DNA of 64,000 nucleotides from JBCBWG01 sp038523925 (GTDB lineage: Bacteria > Pseudomonadota > Alphaproteobacteria > Rhizobiales > Hyphomicrobiaceae): positions 186,001 to 250,000 of the forward strand of contig JBCBIY010000001.1 of assembly GCA_038523925.1 (NCBI GenBank). The letters are read 5' to 3'. Shown here one piece after another: positions 7,974 to 17,032 of this stretch; the first letter of the stretch is position 1; each line of letters begins with the position of its first letter. The notes beneath the pieces were generated by a model, which was not told where the DNA came from, made no database searches, and saw only the letters and a list, made by a program, of their open reading frames with translations. The translations under genes and the position numbers were made by a program.

Positions 7974-8860
7974 GGGCTCGCCGCCGGGCTTGCCGATGCG
8001 TCTCTACCGTCGGCAAGCACCGTGGTCTTGATGGCGCGCCGGCGTGCGAGAAGGCCGTGCTTCGGTGCAAAAATGAATGCTGCCAGGAAGATCAGCGTCT
8101 GCAGCGTGACGATGACACCGCCGGTGGCGCCATCGAGGAAGTAACTGATGTAGGCGCCAACGAAGCTCGTGCCGGCTCCAAGCCCGACGGCGATGAGGAT
8201 GAGCCGCTCGAAGCGGTCCACCAGCAGGTAGGCGGTTGCGCCCGGCGTCACGACCATGGCGATGACGAGGAGCGCGCCGACGGTCTGCAAGGCTGCGACC
8301 GTGCAGGCAGACAGCAGCGTGAAGAAGATGACCTTCAGCCGCGTGACCGGGAGGCCGACGGACGCCGCGTGGTCTTCGTCGAAGAAAACTGCAATCAGGT
8401 CGCGCCAGATCAAAAGTAGGACCGCGAGCGAGACGGCGGTGATGATGACAACCTGCAACGCATCCCAGTCGGAGATTGCAAGAATGTTGCCGAGCACAAT
8501 GGTCTGCACATTGATGGCGGCGGGGTAAAGCGAGACGAGGAGCATGCCGGCGGCAAAGAACGTCGTGAAGACGAGCCCGATCACCGCATCGACGTTCAGC
8601 TTTGACTGCTGGCGAATGAAGGCCATGCCGAGTGCTGCGAGCAGGCCCGCGAAGAACGCGCCCACCGCGTACGGCAGCTTGAACAGATAGGCGACGGCGA
8701 CGCCCGGCACGATGGCGTGGGCGAGCGCGTCGCCCATCAGCGACCAGCCCTTGAGCATCAGATAGCAGGACAAGAACCCGCAGACCGCACCGACGAGGCT
8801 GGAGACCCACATCGCCTTGATCATGAAGTCATACTGAAACGGTACGAGCAGCTCAGCCAT
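7970..8860 (-). CDS. sitC: manganese/iron ABC transporter permease (SitC-like)
   Basis: A second ABC-3 family permease of 296 residues and a paralogue of its downstream neighbour; the CYLMLKGWSLMGDALAHAIVPG and VGALLVIAMVVTPGATAYLL segments correspond. I chose the start at 8860 because the ATG overlaps the TGA of the ATPase gene (ATGGCTGA, 8 bp), typical of coupled ABC genes. The longer frame to 8974 adds an Arg/Lys-rich stretch that is a shadow of the ATPase 3' end. It probably pairs with SitD to form the membrane channel. Confidence 0.92.
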   Translation of the reverse strand: MAELLVPFQYDFMIKAMWVSSLVGAVCGFLSCYLMLKGWSLMGDALAHAIVPGVAVAYLFKLPYAVGAFFAGLLAALGMAFIRQQSKLNVDAVIGLVFTTFFAAGMLLVSLYPAAINVQTIVLGNILAISDWDALQVVIITAVSLAVLLLIWRDLIAVFFDEDHAASVGLPVTRLKVIFFTLLSACTVAALQTVGALLVIAMVVTPGATAYLLVDRFERLILIAVGLGAGTSFVGAYISYFLDGATGGVIVTLQTLIFLAAFIFAPKHGLLARRRAIKTTVLADGRDASASPAASP

Positions 8861-9872
8861 CGCGCTTGCCGGCCTTCTCAGCCGCGTCTGGCGCGTCGGC
8901 CGCTTCGACTTGGCTGCGCGCGTCAGCGTCGGGCTCAGCGGCTTCCTCGTCCTGCCGATGACGCGGCATCTCACGTGAGCCGTCAGCGCCGTAGAACACC
9001 ACCGGGCGCTCGTCGTCGGTCAGCACGGTTACGCCGCGTGCATCGTCGTCGTCGTGAAGGTCGCGGCCGCCAAGGCGGAACTGGCGAAGCACGCCACCGA
9101 AGGCATGCGCAAGATTGGTTTCCGTGAACGTTGTCTTGGTTGGGCCCGACGCGATGACTGTGCCCTTAACCAGCACGACCTGGTCGCAAAAGTCGGGGAC
9201 GCTGCCGAGGTTGTGGGTCGAGACGAGCATCACATGGCCGCCGTCGCGGAGCGCCATCAGAAGATCGATGATCGCGCCCTCGGTCTTGACGTCGACACCT
9301 GTAAACGGCTCGTCGAGCAGGATGACCTCGGCCTCCTGCGCCAGTGCGCGCGCAAGAAAGACGCGCTTCTTCTGGCCGCCGGAGAGCTCGCCAATTTGCC
9401 GGTTGCGGTAAGCCTCCATGCCGACCCGCTCGAGCGACTGTTGCACGACGTGCCGGTCGATCGCCCTTGGGATGCGCATCATCCCCATCCGCCCATAACG
9501 GCCCATCATGACGACGTCTTTGACGAGGACTGGGAAGTTCCAGTCGACGTTTTCGCTTTGCGGGACGTACGCGATGCGATTGGCGCGCATTGCGTCTGCG
9601 ACCGGCGCGCCAAAGACGCGGATCTGCCCGTCCTGCGGCGTGACGAAGCCCATGATGGCGCGGAACAGCGTGGACTTGCCGCTGCCGTTGACGCCAACGA
9701 GGCCGCAGATTGTGCCGGCGCCGAGCGAGAATGTGCCATAGCGCATGGCGGTGTGACCGTTTGGGTAGGTCACAGTGACGCCCTGCACATCAAGTGCCGG
9801 GACCGCGGCTGGATCAGCAGCCGCGGTCCCAGTCAGCTCGGCGCGAGCGCGGTCCTGGACGTCAAGCGTCAT
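8853..9872 (-). CDS. sitB: manganese/iron ABC transporter ATP-binding protein (SitB-like)
   Basis: A 339-residue ABC ATPase: Walker A GVNGSGKST, signature LSGGQKKRVFLARAL, Walker B VILLDEPFTGVD, and an H-loop histidine in LVSTHNLGS. It energises uptake through the two permeases. It is longer than typical SitB/MntB proteins because of an acidic, Asp/Glu/Ala-rich C-terminal tail of about 80 residues after the nucleotide-binding domain. The tail's role is unknown. The start overlaps the binding-protein stop (ATGA) and the stop overlaps the permease start, so this is the second gene of the operon. Confidence 0.93.
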   Translation of the reverse strand: MTLDVQDRARAELTGTAAADPAAVPALDVQGVTVTYPNGHTAMRYGTFSLGAGTICGLVGVNGSGKSTLFRAIMGFVTPQDGQIRVFGAPVADAMRANRIAYVPQSENVDWNFPVLVKDVVMMGRYGRMGMMRIPRAIDRHVVQQSLERVGMEAYRNRQIGELSGGQKKRVFLARALAQEAEVILLDEPFTGVDVKTEGAIIDLLMALRDGGHVMLVSTHNLGSVPDFCDQVVLVKGTVIASGPTKTTFTETNLAHAFGGVLRQFRLGGRDLHDDDDARGVTVLTDDERPVVFYGADGSREMPRHRQDEEAAEPDADARSQVEAADAPDAAEKAGKRDG

Positions 9873-10792
9873 GTGCCTGCGAAACCTTCCGCGATGCGGT
9901 TGACGGTCACCTTCAATAGATCGAGATACGTTGGAACCGGGCCGCCGGCTCTGCTGAGCGAGTCGACGTAGAGCACACCGCCGTAGCGGGCACCGGTTTC
10001 CTTCGCGACTTGCTTGGCCGGCTTGTCTGAGACTGTGCTCTCGCTGAAGACGACGGGGATGGTGTTTGCGCGTACGGTGTCGATGACGCGGCGGACTTGC
10101 TGCGGTGTGCCTTGCGCGTCGGCGTTGATCGGCCAGAGGTAGAGTTCCTTCATGCCGAAGTCGCGGGCGAGGTAGCTGAAGGCGCCTTCAGACGTGACGA
10201 GCCAGCGCTTGTCAGCCGGGATACGTTCAAGCGACGCCCGCAGCGGCGCGTCGATCTCGTCGATCTTCTTTATGTAAGCTTCAGCGTTAGCTTTGTACGC
10301 GTCGGCGTTGTCCGGGTCATACTTCATGAACGCGTCTCGAATGTTGCCAACATAGATCTTGGCGTTCGTCGGCGACATCCATGCATGAGGGTTCGGCTTG
10401 CCGGAGTAGGGGCCCTGCGCGATGCCGAGCGGCTCAACGCCATCGGAAATAACGACACTTGGCACGTCCTGCACGCGCGCGAAGAAGCGCTCGAACCAGC
10501 GCTCGAGGTTGAGCCCATTCCAGATGACGAGGTCTGCCCGCTGGACCTTCACGATGTCTTGCGGCGTCGGCTGGTAGTCATGGATCTCTGCGCCCGGCTG
10601 CGTGATCGAGAGAACGGTCGCTGCATCACCGGCAACGGCCTGCGCCATGTCCTGCAGAACCGTGAACGTGGTGACGGCCGTGAACTTCTTGGCGGTCGCC
10701 GGCGTGGCGATCAGCACCAGCCCGATAACGCTTGCGCTCACAAGTGCTGCGGCGGAATGGAAGGCCGTCAGAAATCCGGTACGTCGCACCAT
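9869..10792 (-). CDS. sitA: manganese/iron ABC transporter substrate-binding protein (SitA-like)
   Basis: A 307-residue exported protein with a signal peptide (hydrophobic segment at about 14-34 ending ATPATA). It is a cluster A-I metal-binding protein: the expected ligands are His71 (EIHDYQP), His136 (NPHAWMS), Glu202 (TSEGAFSYLARDFG) and Asp277 (YVDSLS). A His-His-Glu-Asp set is typical of Mn/Fe-type binders, whereas zinc binders have a third His; no His-rich zinc loop is present. This favours manganese as substrate, in agreement with the divergent mntR. It is the first gene of the operon. Confidence 0.93.
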   Translation of the reverse strand: MVRRTGFLTAFHSAAALVSASVIGLVLIATPATAKKFTAVTTFTVLQDMAQAVAGDAATVLSITQPGAEIHDYQPTPQDIVKVQRADLVIWNGLNLERWFERFFARVQDVPSVVISDGVEPLGIAQGPYSGKPNPHAWMSPTNAKIYVGNIRDAFMKYDPDNADAYKANAEAYIKKIDEIDAPLRASLERIPADKRWLVTSEGAFSYLARDFGMKELYLWPINADAQGTPQQVRRVIDTVRANTIPVVFSESTVSDKPAKQVAKETGARYGGVLYVDSLSRAGGPVPTYLDLLKVTVNRIAEGFAGT

Positions 10793-10826
10793 GTCGAAAC
10801 CCCTTAAGAAGTCTGATGAGCCTTCT

Positions 10827-10848
10827 AAAGTTAGTCTATGCTAAATTT
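10827..10848. promoter_or_regulatory. candidate MntR operator
   Basis: An imperfect 22-bp palindrome between the divergent sitA and mntR genes. The left half reads AAAGTTAGTCT and the right half, read on the other strand, AAATTTAGCAT, so 8 of 11 positions match. AT-rich ends around a TTAG/CTAA core resemble, from memory, enterobacterial MntR boxes (AAACATAGC arms). Location 35 bp upstream of the sitA start suits repression of uptake when manganese is plentiful. Binding itself is inferred. Confidence 0.5.
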
Positions 10849-10969
10849 TGCGCAAGTGCTAATTCCTCTCGCATCAACGCGCGGCGTACGCATTTCGATC
10901 ACGAAGGCTGCGTGATAGGCAGCGCGGGCTCCACGACGGTGCGTCGAAGGGTAGGACACCGAGGTCGCC

Positions 10970-11410
10970 ATGACAGACGATGGCCGCACCACCGAGATTG
11001 CGCGCTCTGCGGCGAAGTATCAGCGTGTGCGGGAAGCGCATCAGACCGAGCTGGCGGAAGACTATGTCGAACTCATTGCCGATCTTATCGCGGCGACGGG
11101 CGAGGCGCGCGCGACCGATCTGGCTGAGCGGCTTGGCGTGACGGCTGCGACCGTCAACAACGCGATCCAGCGGCTGATGCGTGAAGGCCTCGTCAAATCC
11201 GAACGCTATCGTTCAATCTTTCTGACCGACGCTGGCGAAGCGCTGGCGGCGGAAGCGCGCGCGCGGCATGCCGCAGTCCGCGACTTCCTGATTGCGATCG
11301 GCGTTGATCCCGAGACGGCTGATGCGGACGCCGAGGGCATCGAGCATCACGTCAGCAAGAAGACGCTGGCCGCGTTCAAGGCCTTCCTAAAGTCGCGGCC
11401 ACGTGGCTGA
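10970..11410 (+). CDS. mntR: manganese-responsive transcriptional regulator MntR (DtxR family)
   Basis: A 146-residue DtxR/MntR family protein. It has an N-terminal winged helix (RATDLAERLGVTAATVNNAIQRLMREGLV), then the dimerisation/metal domain with the MntR signature GIEHHVS near residue 123, a histidine in RHAAVRDFL, and acidic residues in ELAEDYVELI that correspond to metal ligands. No SH3-like third domain is present, as in MntR. GAGG lies 5 nt before the ATG. It is divergent from sitABCD, its expected target, and should repress transport when bound to Mn(II). Confidence 0.92.
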   Translation: MTDDGRTTEIARSAAKYQRVREAHQTELAEDYVELIADLIAATGEARATDLAERLGVTAATVNNAIQRLMREGLVKSERYRSIFLTDAGEALAAEARARHAAVRDFLIAIGVDPETADADAEGIEHHVSKKTLAAFKAFLKSRPRG

Positions 11411-11521
11411 TGTCCTGGCGTCGATCGGTTCAGGGCCACGAGCGCTGACCTGACTTGATCTCGCTGAAGTGCGTGCCGCTGCATGTATCCGGGCACGCCG
11501 TTCCGCCGTCCCCGATGAGCG

Positions 11522-12466
11522 TTAGGCGACGACGTTTTCAAGGTACCAGTCGTAGGTCCGTTGCAGGCCGGTGCGGAGCGGGATCTTCGGCGTCCAGCCG
11601 AGGGCATTGAGCCGCGTCGTATCGGTGCACTTGCGCGGCGTGCCATCGGGCTTGCTGTCATCAAACGCGATCGGCGCATCGTACCCGACGACGTCTGCGA
11701 TCATCTCAGCGAGTTCTCGGATCGTCAGGTCTTCGCCGACGCCGACATTGATGTGCTGTTCCCCCGAGTAGTGCTCAAGCAAAAAGACGAGCGCGTCGGC
11801 GAGATCGTCGGCGTGCAGGAACTCGCGCTTCGGCGTACCCGTGCCCCAGAGCGTCACCGTGCCGCCGTCCTGCTTGGCTGCGTGAAACTTCGCGATCAGC
11901 GCCGGCAGGACGTGGCTGGTCTCAAGGTCGAAATTGTCGCCTGTGCCATAAAGGTTCGTCGGCATCGCCGAGATGTAGTCGCGTCCGTACTGCGCGCGAT
12001 AGGCTTCGCAGAGTTTGATGCCGGTGATCTTCGCGATCGCGTAGGCCTCGTTGGTTGGCTCGAGCGGGCCTGTTAGCAGCGCATCTTCCGGAATCGGCTG
12101 TGGCGCAAATTTTGGGTAGATGCAGGTCGAACCAAGAAACAGCAGGCGCGTGATGTCAGCCCGATGGGCGCCGTCGATGACGTTCGCCTCGATCATCAGG
12201 TTGTCGTAGAGAAACTCCGCCGGGTAGGTCGCGTTGGCGAGAATGCCGCCGACCTTGGCCGCCGCCATGATGATGGCGTCGGGGCGCGTGGTCGCAAGCC
12301 ACGCCCGGGTCGCCGCCGTATCCGTGAGATCCAGTTCGCGGCGGTCAATCGTGATGACCTCGACTTCGCCGCGCGCCTGAAGTGCCCGCACCGCAGCCCC
12401 GCCGACCATGCCATTGTGACCTGCAACCCAGACGCGTTTGCCGGTCAGATCGTAGTGTTTGGCCAT
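11522..12466 (-). CDS. fcl: GDP-L-fucose synthase
   Basis: A 314-residue extended SDR, the usual size for GDP-L-fucose synthase (WcaG/Fcl). The nucleotide motif is GHNGMVGGAAV, the catalytic Ser is in LGSTCIYP, and the Tyr/Lys pair in YAIAK. The family makes GDP-L-fucose from GDP-4-keto-6-deoxymannose by epimerisation and NADPH-dependent reduction. I chose the ATG at 12466, with GAGGA upstream; the frame extends to 12532 but the extra residues do not belong to the fold. The partner GDP-mannose dehydratase (gmd) is not in the window. It probably serves surface polysaccharide synthesis. Confidence 0.92.
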   Translation of the reverse strand: MAKHYDLTGKRVWVAGHNGMVGGAAVRALQARGEVEVITIDRRELDLTDTAATRAWLATTRPDAIIMAAAKVGGILANATYPAEFLYDNLMIEANVIDGAHRADITRLLFLGSTCIYPKFAPQPIPEDALLTGPLEPTNEAYAIAKITGIKLCEAYRAQYGRDYISAMPTNLYGTGDNFDLETSHVLPALIAKFHAAKQDGGTVTLWGTGTPKREFLHADDLADALVFLLEHYSGEQHINVGVGEDLTIRELAEMIADVVGYDAPIAFDDSKPDGTPRKCTDTTRLNALGWTPKIPLRTGLQRTYDWYLENVVA

Positions 12467-12724
12467 GGGGTCGGGTCCTCTGAACCAGGCTGGCAATTGG
12501 CCGTCGGGCCGGACGCTCCGGGCCCGTGACATGCGGCCGCTGACGACCGGCGCGCCGATTGAAGCCCACCGGCCCGACGCTAAATACCGGTATGAGGGAA
12601 ACTAGTGAATGACCGGTGCAGTTTGGGGCCGCTGTCCGTGATCGCACCGGCCCCGTTTGCCGTAACTACAAAGGAACCGCCGCCACGGCCTGCCCGCATG
12701 AGCGCGCGACACTAAGGCTTCAAG

Positions 12725-14095
12725 ATGAGCACCGAAGACAACCGATTGAGTGCACGCGCCGCGCGTTATGTTCGCGTTGGCGGCCAAGTCGGCGGGGTTG
12801 CAGCCCGCGTTGCCGGCCAGCGCCTGTTCGGAATGTCGACCGACAACGCACGCGATGCGGCCGCTCTTGCAAAGGCGCTTGGCGGGCTCAAGGGCCCGCT
12901 CATGAAGGTCGCCCAGCTCCTCTCGACGATCCCTGAAGCGCTCCCGGCCGAGTACGCGCGCGAACTTGCCCAGCTCCAGTCAGATGCGCCGCCGATGGGC
13001 CCGGCGTTTGTGAAGCGCCGCATGATTGCGGAACTCGGCCCCGATTGGCGCGAACGGTTCGGATCGTTCGAGGCCAAGTCGACCGCCTCGGCCTCTCTCG
13101 GCCAGGTGCACCGCGCGACGACGAAGGACGGCGAGCCACTCGCCTGCAAGCTGCAGTATCCCGACATGCAGTCCGCCGTCGAAGCCGACCTCAACCAGTT
13201 GAAGCTTGTGTTCTCAGTTCAGGGCCGCATGAACCCGGCCGTCGACACCAGCGAGATGTTTCGCGAGATCTCTGCGCGGCTGCGCGAAGAGCTCGATTAC
13301 AAACTCGAGCGCCGCCATGTGGCGCTCTATGGCCTGATCCTCGCCGACGAACCGCTGGTCGTCGTGCCCGAAGCCTACGCGGATCTCTCCACCGGGCGAC
13401 TGCTGACGATGCAGTGGCTCGAAGGCCGCCGCCTGATGGAGTTCAAGGAAGCCCCGCTCGAGGATCGCAACCGGATCGCATCGGCGCTCTTCAAGGCGTG
13501 GTGGTATCCGTTCTCACACTACGGCGTCATTCACGGCGATCCGCACCTCGGCAATTACACGATCTTTTCGGATGACGATGGGACGCCGACCGGGCTCAAC
13601 CTGCTCGACTACGGCTGCATTCGCACGTTCGCGCCGCCATTCGTGCAAGGCGTCATCGATCTCTACACCGGCCTCCTCGAAGAAGACCGGGAGCGTGTCG
13701 TCCATGCCTACGAGAGCTGGGGTTTCCAGGGTCTCAACAACGACATCATCGATGCGATGTCGATCTGGGCGCGCTTTATCTACGGCCCGCTTCTCGATGA
13801 CCGCAAACGCTCGATCGCTGACGACACCGCGCCCGGTGACTATGGCCGCAAAGAAGCCTTCTCGGTGCACAAGATCCTGAAGGAGAAGGGGCCGGTGAAA
13901 ATCCCACGCGAGTTCGTCTTCATGGATCGCGCAGCAATTGGACTTGGCGGCGTGTTCTTGCACCTCGACGCGCACCACAACTGGTTCCGAATGTTCAACG
14001 AGCAGATCGAGGGCTTCCAAGCCGACGTGGTTGCTGCCCGTCAGCACGACGTTTTCAGTCAGGCTGACGTTCCACTTCCGACGCCTGCTGCCTGA
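12725..14095 (+). CDS. ABC1/ADCK (UbiB-like) atypical kinase
   Basis: A 456-residue ABC1-family protein. The KxGQ motif appears as KVAQ (LMKVAQLLSTIPEALP), followed by the alanine-rich nucleotide loop STASASLGQVHRA. The conserved lysine is in LACKLQYPD, the catalytic-loop equivalent is IHGDPHLGNY, and LLDYGCI stands in for DFG. Relatives (UbiB, Coq8/ADCK3) bind ATP and support ubiquinone biosynthesis or lipid homeostasis at the membrane. No C-terminal transmembrane pair like that of UbiB is evident, so this is probably a soluble ADCK-type paralogue rather than UbiB itself. Confidence 0.88.
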   Translation: MSTEDNRLSARAARYVRVGGQVGGVAARVAGQRLFGMSTDNARDAAALAKALGGLKGPLMKVAQLLSTIPEALPAEYARELAQLQSDAPPMGPAFVKRRMIAELGPDWRERFGSFEAKSTASASLGQVHRATTKDGEPLACKLQYPDMQSAVEADLNQLKLVFSVQGRMNPAVDTSEMFREISARLREELDYKLERRHVALYGLILADEPLVVVPEAYADLSTGRLLTMQWLEGRRLMEFKEAPLEDRNRIASALFKAWWYPFSHYGVIHGDPHLGNYTIFSDDDGTPTGLNLLDYGCIRTFAPPFVQGVIDLYTGLLEEDRERVVHAYESWGFQGLNNDIIDAMSIWARFIYGPLLDDRKRSIADDTAPGDYGRKEAFSVHKILKEKGPVKIPREFVFMDRAAIGLGGVFLHLDAHHNWFRMFNEQIEGFQADVVAARQHDVFSQADVPLPTPAA

Positions 14096-14269
14096 TCGTT
14101 CTTATCGCATCACTGTCTTAAATCTCATCATCGATGCGTCTTGCAGCTTCGCGAAACCCGCGCGAGTGTCTGGACCAGCTTGAGAAATCAGGGAATATTG
14201 GCGTCAGCGAGCATTGCTGACGGGCAGTCGCGCGCGTGGCAACGTATCGAGGAAGAAGGACAAGTACAC

Positions 14270-15853
14270 ATGAGACGAGGATGGTCCGTCGTCGGCGCGA
14301 TCGCAGCGCTGTCGCTTTCACTCTCGGCTGTTCAAGCCAAAACGCTCAAATACGCATTCCAAGGATCGCTTAAAAACCTCGACCAGTATTCGCTGAACGA
14401 GACTTTCTCGCTCTATATCCTGGGGAACGTCTATGAAGGTCTGATCTCGCGCGACGAGAACCTGAAGATCATTCCGGGCCTCGCTGAGCGGTGGGAAATT
14501 GTTGAGCCGACCCGCTGGCGCTTCTTCCTGCGCAAGGGCGTGAAGTTCCACAACGGGAACGATTTCACTGCGGACGATGTGGTCTTTTCAGCCGACCGGG
14601 TGCGCTCGCAAGGCTCTGACCTCAAGACACGCATCCCGGCCGATGCGAAGTTCGAGAAAGTCGACGATCACACCGTCGACGTCGTCCTAACCAAGCCTAA
14701 TCCGATCCTCCACTTCGAGTGGGAGACGTGGGGCATCATGGACAAAGAGTGGACGGAGAAAAACGACGCCGTGCAGGTGACGTCGGCCTCCGACACTCAG
14801 GCGAACTACGCAGCGCTCAATACAAATGGCACGGGCCCCTTCAAGATCGTCAGCCACCAGCCCGACGTGAAGACGGTGTTCGAAGTGAACGCCGACTACT
14901 GGGGCGAGGCTAAGCATAACCTGACCAAGGTTGAGTTCACGCCGATCGCGTCCGACGCAACGCGCGTAGCAGCGCTGCTCTCGGGCGAACTCGACATGGT
15001 CTATCCCGTGCCGGTTCAAGACCAGCCGCGCGTGAAGGCAAACGCCAACACGGAGGTTCTCGCAGGGCCCGAGCTGCGCACGATCTTCCTTGGGATGGAC
15101 CAGCGCCGCGACGAACTGATTGAGAGCGACGTCAAGGGTAAGAACCCGTTCAAGGACATCCGGGTTCGCAAGGCGGTCTATCACGCCATCGACATCGAGA
15201 CGATCAAGTCGAAGGTGATGCGCGGGCTGTCGACGCCATCGGCGATCATGATTTCGCCGTTCCTGTTTGGCGGCGCGGAAGGCATCAACCGGCTTGAGTA
15301 CAATCCGGATGGGGCGAAGAAGCTGCTCGCGGATGCCGGTTACGCAGACGGGTTTTCGGTCGGCATGGACTGCCCGAACAACCGCTACGTGAACGATGAG
15401 GCGATCTGCCAGGCCGTTGTCGCCTATCTGGCCCGCGTCGGGATCAAGGTGAACCTCAACGCGCAGCCGAAGGCCAAGTACTTCGCCAAGGTGCTCGCCT
15501 CCGGCAACTACCAGACCTCGTTCTACCTGCTCGGCTGGACACCCGGCTCGCTTGATAGCTGGAACGTTCTGCACAACCTGCATGGTTGTCGGGACGATGC
15601 CGGCAAAGGCGGCCCGTTCAACCTCGGCGGATACTGCAACGAGAAGGTCGATGAGCTCGCAGCCAAGGTCCTCGTTGAGAACGACGAGACCAAGCGCAAC
15701 GAGCTGATCGCCGAGGCGTACAAGATCACGACTGATGAGGTTGCCCACGTGCCGCTGCACCAGCAGGCGGTATCATGGGGCGTCTCGAACACGGTTAGTG
15801 TCGTCCAGCGCGCCGACAACGCCTTCAAGTTCAAATGGGTCACGATGAAGTAA
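14270..15853 (+). CDS. ABC transporter substrate-binding protein, family 5 (peptide/opine-type)
   Basis: A 527-residue exported protein. The start at 14270 follows GAAGGA and gives a clean signal peptide (hydrophobic residues about 6-22, ending VQA). The mature part is SBP_bac_5-like: LNETFSLYILGNVYEGLISRD, then RKGVKFHNGNDFTADDVVFS and the FKDIRVRKAVYHAIDIE region. The family binds peptides, nickel complexes, opines or similar molecules in the periplasm. Ligand is not determined; the co-located DapA-like enzyme hints at a keto-acid or amino-acid derivative. First gene of a five-gene transporter operon. Confidence 0.92.
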   Translation: MRRGWSVVGAIAALSLSLSAVQAKTLKYAFQGSLKNLDQYSLNETFSLYILGNVYEGLISRDENLKIIPGLAERWEIVEPTRWRFFLRKGVKFHNGNDFTADDVVFSADRVRSQGSDLKTRIPADAKFEKVDDHTVDVVLTKPNPILHFEWETWGIMDKEWTEKNDAVQVTSASDTQANYAALNTNGTGPFKIVSHQPDVKTVFEVNADYWGEAKHNLTKVEFTPIASDATRVAALLSGELDMVYPVPVQDQPRVKANANTEVLAGPELRTIFLGMDQRRDELIESDVKGKNPFKDIRVRKAVYHAIDIETIKSKVMRGLSTPSAIMISPFLFGGAEGINRLEYNPDGAKKLLADAGYADGFSVGMDCPNNRYVNDEAICQAVVAYLARVGIKVNLNAQPKAKYFAKVLASGNYQTSFYLLGWTPGSLDSWNVLHNLHGCRDDAGKGGPFNLGGYCNEKVDELAAKVLVENDETKRNELIAEAYKITTDEVAHVPLHQQAVSWGVSNTVSVVQRADNAFKFKWVTMK

Positions 15854-15964
15854 CGCGCGGCGGGGCGCCAACGTCCCGCTGAACCTTGTCCGGCCGGCGC
15901 GCGTCACCAAAGCGTGCCGGCCGATCCAATTCCGCCCCAGACCCTCAGAAAACGCGAAGCCCGT

Positions 15965-16939
15965 ATGACCGCATTCATCATCCGGCGGCTGTTGCAATCC
16001 ATTCTGGTGATGCTCGCGGTCGCGCTGATCGCGTTTCTGATGTTCCGCTTCGTCGGCGACCCCGTAAACCAGATGGTTGGGATCGAGACGACGCCTGCCG
16101 AACGCGAAGCGCTGCGTGAGCGCCTCGGCCTCAATGATCCGATCCTGACGCAATTCGTCCGCTACATCTGGAACGTGATCAATCTCGACTTCGGCGTCTC
16201 CTACCAGCTCAAGACACCGGTTATCGATCTCTTCGCCGAACGCATGCCGGCCACGCTGGAGCTGTCGTTCGTCTCAGCGTTGTTCGCGATCCTCGTTGGC
16301 ATCCCAATGGGCGTCTATACGGGCATCCGCCGCGATAGCTGGCTCGCGAAACTGTTCCTGACGATCTCGCTCATCGGCATCTCGCTGCCGACATTCCTGA
16401 TCGGCATTCTGCTGATCTTCATTTTTGCGGTGAACCTCCAGTGGCTGCCCTCGTTCGGCCGCGGCGAGGTCGTCGATCTCGGCTTCTGGACGACCGGGTT
16501 GCTGACGACGTCTGGGCTGAAGGCGCTGATCTTGCCGTCGATTACGCTCGGGCTGTTTCAGATGACGCTGATTATGCGGCTCGTGCGCTCGGAGATGCTC
16601 GAGGTTTTGCGCACCGACTACATCAAGTTCGCGCGCGCCCGTGGGCTCACGCAGCGTGCGATCAACTTCGGCCATGCGCTGAAGAACACGCTTGTCCCCG
16701 TTATCACGATCACGGGCCTCCAGCTCGGCTCGATCATCGCGTTCGCGATCATCACCGAGAGCGTGTTTCAGTGGCCGGGCATGGGGCAGATGTTCCTGCA
16801 GGCCGTCGACAACGTCGATATCCCGATCATGTCGACGTACCTCATCATGATCGCGTTCCTGTTCGTCCTGATCAATCTCATCGTCGACATCCTCTACGTC
16901 GTGGTCGACCCGCGCATTAAGATCGGCGGTGCCGCATGA
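15965..16939 (+). CDS. ABC transporter permease (DppB-like)
   Basis: A 324-residue inner-membrane protein of the DppB/OppB type. It opens with MTAFIIRRLLQSILVMLAV and has the conserved GDPVNQMVG and ERLGLNDP periplasmic segment, about six membrane spans, and the EAA-type loop LRTDYIKFARARGLTQRAI. The start at 15965 was chosen because upstream codons encode no membrane segment. It follows the binding protein by about 110 bp and should pair with the DppC-like permease. Confidence 0.92.
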   Translation: MTAFIIRRLLQSILVMLAVALIAFLMFRFVGDPVNQMVGIETTPAEREALRERLGLNDPILTQFVRYIWNVINLDFGVSYQLKTPVIDLFAERMPATLELSFVSALFAILVGIPMGVYTGIRRDSWLAKLFLTISLIGISLPTFLIGILLIFIFAVNLQWLPSFGRGEVVDLGFWTTGLLTTSGLKALILPSITLGLFQMTLIMRLVRSEMLEVLRTDYIKFARARGLTQRAINFGHALKNTLVPVITITGLQLGSIIAFAIITESVFQWPGMGQMFLQAVDNVDIPIMSTYLIMIAFLFVLINLIVDILYVVVDPRIKIGGAA

Positions 16940-17032
16940 CCGCGCGACGCATCATCAACCGCGCCGGTGCTGCCCTCGCGCCACCCGACCCGGCAGGCGG
17001 CGAACACGCGCGGGCCGTGATCGGAGGCGCCC

